Assembly (NCBI RefSeq): GCF_008080435.1
Contig: NZ_VRKN01000002.1
Coordinates: 248,001 to 312,000 of the forward strand
DNA: 64,000 nucleotides
DNA from: Enterobacter asburiae
Lineage (GTDB): Bacteria > Pseudomonadota > Gammaproteobacteria > Enterobacterales > Enterobacteriaceae
Direction: 5' to 3'
The notes under the pieces were generated by a model. The model was not told the origin of the DNA, did no database searches, and worked only from the letters and a program-made list of their open reading frames with translations. Of this stretch, positions 60,301 to 64,000 are shown piece by piece; positions within the stretch are counted from its first letter, which is position 1, and every line of letters begins with the position of its first letter. Position numbers and translations under genes: made by a program.

Positions 60301-61238
60301 ATCTATTCACTTTCAGGTTGCTCGTGCGGAGCTGCCCGGGTTGAAGCTGTGTGTGTACAGTTAAGCAATTCCCTCTGAAGATTTTCCCTCGCATCCCGGC
60401 CCGGCAGACTGCCTGACAGATAGTTATTGTGCTGCTTTATATCAACAGTCAGAAAGCACGTTTCATGACGTTATTTTTATTCTCTTAAACGTTCAGGATA
60501 TTTAGATGTTCGCAGGTTTATGTAAATTACATTAAAGGTGTAACACCTTTTCTGCCATCTTTATCGCAGCGCTGTCAACGTAGCAGGAGATGTTCGACAC
60601 ATTCCAGCCAGAGATAACTCCAACAATAACAATCAATTAATTCGGAAAATCAGTGTCAGATATACAAAAAACTTGCATCTGCCCTCTGCTTTCCTGAAAG
60701 ACATCTTAACCCAAATCCACTTTATTTATAAGTCTTATTGCAATATTGAGGATTAAAGAAGAATGTTAAGCTTCTAAACTAATTTTATTAGAATTAACTA
60801 AAGTTGCATTTTTTAGGTTAATAATAAATAAATTTTAATTTAGATTAAGACCATTCATTAATGCCACTTAACATTAATTTCACATGAGTAACTTTTAGCC
60901 ACAGCATGCTATTACAGGAACATGTATCAAGCATTCAGGTTTAACGAAATGTCACTCAGGGTGATTGCCACCGTTGTCCTGCTTACCACTTATTTTCACC
61001 AGCACAATATACACAATTTTGACAAATGCATAGCACATTTGACCTTTCCTGGCACTGTGCGCACAACTTTAAGCCAGTATAAAAGCATACACGCAGCGAA
61101 AAAGATTTATCAGAATTTTTCTCCCGACACAAAATCTTCTACTGCACACCCTTCAAAACGAAGCGAGGGGGGAGTACATTATTCCGTGCTGACTTCCACG
61201 GCAGGGAGTGGCAATAATAGCGAAAAGGTTAAAGGTTC
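60301..61238. other. Long AT-rich intergenic region between lrhA and alaA
   Basis: The 938-bp gap between the divergent lrhA and alaA genes becomes strongly AT-rich, especially around 60750-60860. It must hold both promoters and a long lrhA leader; in E. coli the corresponding gap is also long and lrhA is autoregulated. A plus-strand ORF of 115 codons (60922-61269, with AGGA before ATG and one hydrophobic stretch VIATVVLLTTYF) ends inside alaA; its composition is not protein-like overall and I do not call it a gene. H-NS binding is likely but not shown. Confidence 0.5.
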
Positions 61239-62453
61239 ATGTCCCCTATCGAAAAATCCAGCAAGCTAGATAACGTCTGTTATGACATCCGCGGCCCGGT
61301 TCTTAAAGAGGCAAAACGCCTTGAAGAAGAAGGCAACAAGGTTCTGAAACTCAACATTGGTAACCCTGCGCCATTTGGTTTTGAAGCGCCGGATGAAATT
61401 CTGGTTGATGTGATCCGCAACCTTCCTACTGCACAAGGCTATTGTGATTCAAAAGGACTTTACTCCGCACGTAAAGCCATCATGCAGCACTACCAGGCAC
61501 GCGGTATGCGTGATGTTACCGTTGAAGATATTTATATTGGCAACGGCGTCTCTGAACTGATTGTGCAGGCGATGCAGGCGCTGCTGAACAGCGGGGACGA
61601 AATGCTGGTACCCGCGCCGGATTATCCGCTGTGGACGGCTGCCGTATCACTGTCCAGCGGTAAAGCGGTGCACTATCTGTGCGACGAGTCCTCTGACTGG
61701 TTCCCGGACCTCGATGATATTCGCGCGAAAATTACGCCCCGCACGCGCGGCATCGTGATCATTAACCCGAACAACCCAACGGGCGCAGTATACTCAAAAG
61801 AGCTGCTGATGGAGATCGTCGAGCTCGCCCGCCAGCACAACCTGATCATCTTTGCCGACGAAATCTACGACAAGATCCTGTACGACGCGGCACAGCACCA
61901 CTCAATCGCTGCGCTGGCCCCGGACCTGCTGACCGTCACCTTTAACGGGCTGTCTAAAACCTACCGCGTGGCCGGTTTCCGTCAGGGCTGGATGGTATTG
62001 AACGGTCCGAAAAAGCACGCCAAAGGCTATATTGAAGGGCTGGAGATGCTGGCCTCCATGCGTTTATGTGCCAACGTTCCGGCGCAGCACGCGATCCAGA
62101 CGGCACTCGGCGGCTATCAGAGCATTAGCGAGTTCATCGTTCCCGGTGGTCGCCTGTATGAACAGCGTAACCGCGCGTGGGAGCTGATCAACGACATCCC
62201 GGGCGTCTCCTGCGTGAAGCCGAATGGGGCGCTGTATATGTTCCCGAAAATTGACGCGAAGCGCTTCAATATTCACGACGACCAGAAAATGGTGCTTGAT
62301 TTCCTGCTGCAGGAAAAAGTACTGCTGGTTCAGGGTACGGCGTTTAACTGGCCGTGGCCGGACCACGTACGTATCGTGACGCTGCCGCGCGAAGATGACC
62401 TCGAAATGGCCATCAGCCGCTTCGGGCGCTTCCTCTCTGGATACCATCAGTAA
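61239..62453 (+). CDS. alaA: Alanine transaminase AlaA
   Basis: AlaA (formerly YfbQ) makes alanine from pyruvate and glutamate using pyridoxal phosphate. The 404-aa protein is a class I/II aminotransferase with the N-terminal LNIGNPAPFGF, the PLP-related INPNNPTGAVYS and FADEIYDKI blocks, and the Schiff-base lysine in FNGLSKTYRVAGFRQGW. E. coli AlaA is 405 aa. The ATG at 61239 has an AAAGG ribosome-binding sequence. In E. coli alaA is controlled by Lrp. A UUCG hairpin follows the stop. Confidence 0.97.
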   Translation: MSPIEKSSKLDNVCYDIRGPVLKEAKRLEEEGNKVLKLNIGNPAPFGFEAPDEILVDVIRNLPTAQGYCDSKGLYSARKAIMQHYQARGMRDVTVEDIYIGNGVSELIVQAMQALLNSGDEMLVPAPDYPLWTAAVSLSSGKAVHYLCDESSDWFPDLDDIRAKITPRTRGIVIINPNNPTGAVYSKELLMEIVELARQHNLIIFADEIYDKILYDAAQHHSIAALAPDLLTVTFNGLSKTYRVAGFRQGWMVLNGPKKHAKGYIEGLEMLASMRLCANVPAQHAIQTALGGYQSISEFIVPGGRLYEQRNRAWELINDIPGVSCVKPNGALYMFPKIDAKRFNIHDDQKMVLDFLLQEKVLLVQGTAFNWPWPDHVRIVTLPREDDLEMAISRFGRFLSGYHQ

Positions 62454-62458
62454 TCTTA

Positions 62459-62486
62459 AAATCAGGCTACTTCGGTAGCCTGATTT
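62459..62486 (+). terminator. Hairpin terminator after alaA
   Basis: AAATCAGGCTAC-TTCG-GTAGCCTGATTT is a perfect 12-bp stem with a stable UUCG tetraloop, 5 bp after the alaA stop. The U tract is short, so termination may be partial. Confidence 0.8.
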
Positions 62487-62547
62487 GCATCTTCCCTCCC
62501 CTCCCCGCACAATGAACGCCTGTCGCAGTGAAGACAAAAGGTAACCT

Positions 62548-63147
62548 ATGAGTCAGAGTCATTTCTTTGCCCACCTCTCCCGCCTGAAACTCATCAACCG
62601 CTGGCCGCTGATGCGCAATGTCCGCACGGAAAATGTGTCAGAGCACAGTCTGCAGGTTGCGATGGTCGCTCACGCGCTGGCCGCCATTAAAAACCGCAAA
62701 TTCAACGGTCAGGTCAATCCAGAGCGCATCGCCCTGCTGGCGATGTACCACGATGCGTCAGAAGTGCTAACCGGCGACCTGCCTACGCCGGTGAAATATT
62801 TCAACTCGCAGATTGCGCAGGAATATAAGGCCATCGAGAAGATTGCCCAGCAGAAGCTGATTGACATGGTGCCGGAAGAGTTGCGCGACATCTTTGAGCC
62901 GCTCATCGATGAGCATCAGTACACGGAAGATGAAAAGTCGCTGGTCAAACAGGCCGACGCGCTCTGCGCCTACCTGAAGTGTCTGGAAGAGCTGTCTGCG
63001 GGCAATAACGAATTTTTACTGGCAAAAACGCGTCTGGAAAAAACGCTGGAATCCCGCCGCAGCGAAGAGATGGATTACTTTATGCAGGTTTTTGTGCCGA
63101 GCTTCCATCTGTCGCTGGATGAGATTAGCCAGGATTCTCCCCTCTGA
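62548..63147 (+). CDS. yfbR: 5'-Deoxynucleotidase YfbR
   Basis: YfbR dephosphorylates deoxyribonucleoside 5'-monophosphates, including dUMP precursors in an alternative dUMP route. The 199-aa protein is an HD-domain enzyme; metal ligands are visible in SEHSLQVA (His) and [20 protein letters not shown] (His-Asp). The length equals E. coli YfbR. It lies downstream of alaA in the same direction, after a terminator. Confidence 0.95.
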   Translation: MSQSHFFAHLSRLKLINRWPLMRNVRTENVSEHSLQVAMVAHALAAIKNRKFNGQVNPERIALLAMYHDASEVLTGDLPTPVKYFNSQIAQEYKAIEKIAQQKLIDMVPEELRDIFEPLIDEHQYTEDEKSLVKQADALCAYLKCLEELSAGNNEFLLAKTRLEKTLESRRSEEMDYFMQVFVPSFHLSLDEISQDSPL

Positions 63148-63150
63148 TTG

Positions 63151-63223
63151 TCGCCCAGCGGCGCTGCGCTTGCAGGGCCTACGGGGCTGTAGGCCGGGTA
63201 AGGCGCAGCCGCCACCCGGCAAA
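63151..63223 (+). repeat. BIME between yfbR and yfbS
   Basis: TCGCCCAGCGGCGCTGCGCTTGCAGGGCCTAC and the partner GTAGGCCGGGTAAGGCGCAGCCGCCACCCGGC form two opposed REP units between converging genes. No other terminator is visible here. Confidence 0.85.
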
Positions 63224-63227
63224 ATGC

Positions 63228-64000
63228 TCAGAACGGGAACAGGACCGGTATCAACACCACGCACACCACCATCACCAGCACGGTGAACGGCACGCCCAGC
63301 TTCACGAAATCACTGAATCTGTAATTCCCTGGCCCCAGCACCAGCGTGTTCACCGGTGAAGAAACTGGCGTCATAAATGCTGCGGAGGCCGCCATTGCGA
63401 CCATCATCGCAAAGGGATACGGCGACACGCCCATGGATTTGGCCATCGCCAGCGCAATAGGCGCCATCAGTACCGCCGTCGCGGTGTTGGAGATAAACAG
63501 ACCGATGGTGGCGCACATGATAAACAGACAGACCATCATCATGTACGGCCCATACCCGCCGCCAACATCCATTAAGCCTTTAACGATCAGATCCACCCCG
63601 CCGGTTTTTTGCAGCGCAAGGGCAAAAGGCATCATCCCGACGATGAGAATAATGCTCGGCCAGTGAATGGCTTTATACGCGCTTTCGGCGTCAATGCAGC
63701 GGAATTTGCCCATCAACAGGCAGGCGATAATTGCCGCGACCGGATTGGGAATTTCATCGGTCAGCATCAGCGCCACCATCAGCACCAGACAAAAAATCGC
63801 GTGGGGCGCCTGGCTGTGCGCCGGGGAGGCGTCGCTCTCCTCGACAGGCATGTTGAGCACCACAAAATCGCGCCCTTTTTGCCCGAGCTGGCTAATCAGC
63901 TTCCAGTTACCGACAACCAGGAAGATATCGCCCAGCAGGATCGGCTCATCCACCACCGCCCCTTCCATCGCTACGCCATCGCGCTTCAGCCCCACGACAT
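63228..64000 (-). CDS. yfbS: SLC13-type permease YfbS, 3' part (runs off the window)
   Basis: The visible 257 codons encode the C-terminal part of a large membrane protein of the Na+/sulfate or dicarboxylate symporter (SLC13/ArsB-like) group. A remnant of a cytoplasmic TrkA_C-like domain ([19 protein letters not shown]) is followed by at least five membrane helices with the family blocks [21 protein letters not shown] and [21 protein letters not shown]. coli YfbS is about 610 aa and lies next to yfbR. The substrate is unknown. The N-terminal part lies beyond base 64000. Confidence 0.9.
   Translation of the reverse strand, partial: VVGLKRDGVAMEGAVVDEPILLGDIFLVVGNWKLISQLGQKGRDFVVLNMPVEESDASPAHSQAPHAIFCLVLMVALMLTDEIPNPVAAIIACLLMGKFRCIDAESAYKAIHWPSIILIVGMMPFALALQKTGGVDLIVKGLMDVGGGYGPYMMMVCLFIMCATIGLFISNTATAVLMAPIALAMAKSMGVSPYPFAMMVAMAASAAFMTPVSSPVNTLVLGPGNYRFSDFVKLGVPFTVLVMVVCVVLIPVLFPF

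Noticed and set aside
60922..61269. 115-codon plus-strand ORF upstream of alaA
   Set aside because: It has an AGGA before the ATG and one hydrophobic stretch, but it runs into alaA in another frame, its composition is not protein-like and I know no homolog. It is kept only as an observation on the intergenic region.
1..64000. CRISPR arrays, prophage, insertion sequences, integrons, toxin-antitoxin or secretion systems
   Set aside because: I looked for regularly spaced repeats, transposase or integrase motifs, att-like duplications next to tRNAs and known defence domains, and found none. The only repeats are REP/BIME and CCCTCTCCC palindromes.

Overview
The window is ordinary chromosomal backbone of a member of the Enterobacteriaceae, most likely Enterobacter or a close relative (Lelliottia, Leclercia, Kosakonia). 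Almost every protein can be matched residue by residue, from memory, to an E. coli K-12 counterpart of nearly the same length (NrdA 761 aa, RcsB 216, RcsD 890, MenF 431, MenD 556, LrhA 312, YojI 547). The gene order follows the E. coli/Salmonella map from mqo to yfbS. GC-rich third positions, CCCTCTCCC-type palindromes and REP/BIME elements fit the Enterobacter group, but the species cannot be fixed by eye. I found no phage, integrase, insertion sequence, CRISPR array, toxin-antitoxin or defence locus, tRNA or rRNA, and no convincing new multi-gene system.

Layout. 1-4.1 kb: 5' part of mqo, then a SulP anion transporter without a STAS domain that converges on mgtE. 4.3-8.8 kb: yojI, alkB, ada and apbE on the minus strand (peptide export, alkylation repair, flavin transfer). 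8.9-17.1 kb: ompC with its OmpR region, divergent sRNA micF, then rcsD-rcsB facing rcsC (envelope-stress phosphorelay). 17.2-24.8 kb: gyrA, divergent ubiG, and nrdA-nrdB-yfaE (class Ia ribonucleotide reductase and its ferredoxin) behind a promoter with paired DnaA boxes and NrdR-like boxes. 24.9-31.6 kb: the glycerol-3-phosphate genes glpTQ and glpABC, divergent from one control region. 31.7-33.5 kb: yfaY and yfaZ. 33.6-40.6 kb: the menaquinone operon menF-D-H-B-C-E, mostly with 1-4 bp overlaps. 40.7-43.6 kb: elaB, elaA, rbn and an orphan cheV with a sigma-28-like promoter. 43.7-58.7 kb: the 13-gene nuo operon (complex I). 59.3-64 kb: lrhA, a 938-bp AT-rich intergenic region, alaA, yfbR and the 3' part of yfbS.

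Functionally the region is rich in quinone-linked respiration: Mqo, GlpABC and Nuo feed electrons into quinone, UbiG makes ubiquinone, and the Men enzymes make menaquinone. The rest is nucleotide metabolism (NrdAB, YfbR), DNA topology and repair, and envelope control (OmpC/MicF/Rcs).

Compared with E. coli K-12 as I remember it, ato, inaA, the rhamnonate genes, nudI-arn-pmrD and elaD/yfbK-P are absent from their usual junctions, while sulP-mgtE and cheV are present. The points most worth a second look are GyrA threonine 83, a possible 10-codon leader ORF ending 1 nt before an in-frame sulP ATG, the STAS-less SulP, the degenerate active-site motif of YfaY, the orphan cheV promoter, an unusual Ada box overlapping the apbE stop codon, and repeat elements lying inside the nrdA-nrdB and nuoL-nuoM junctions.
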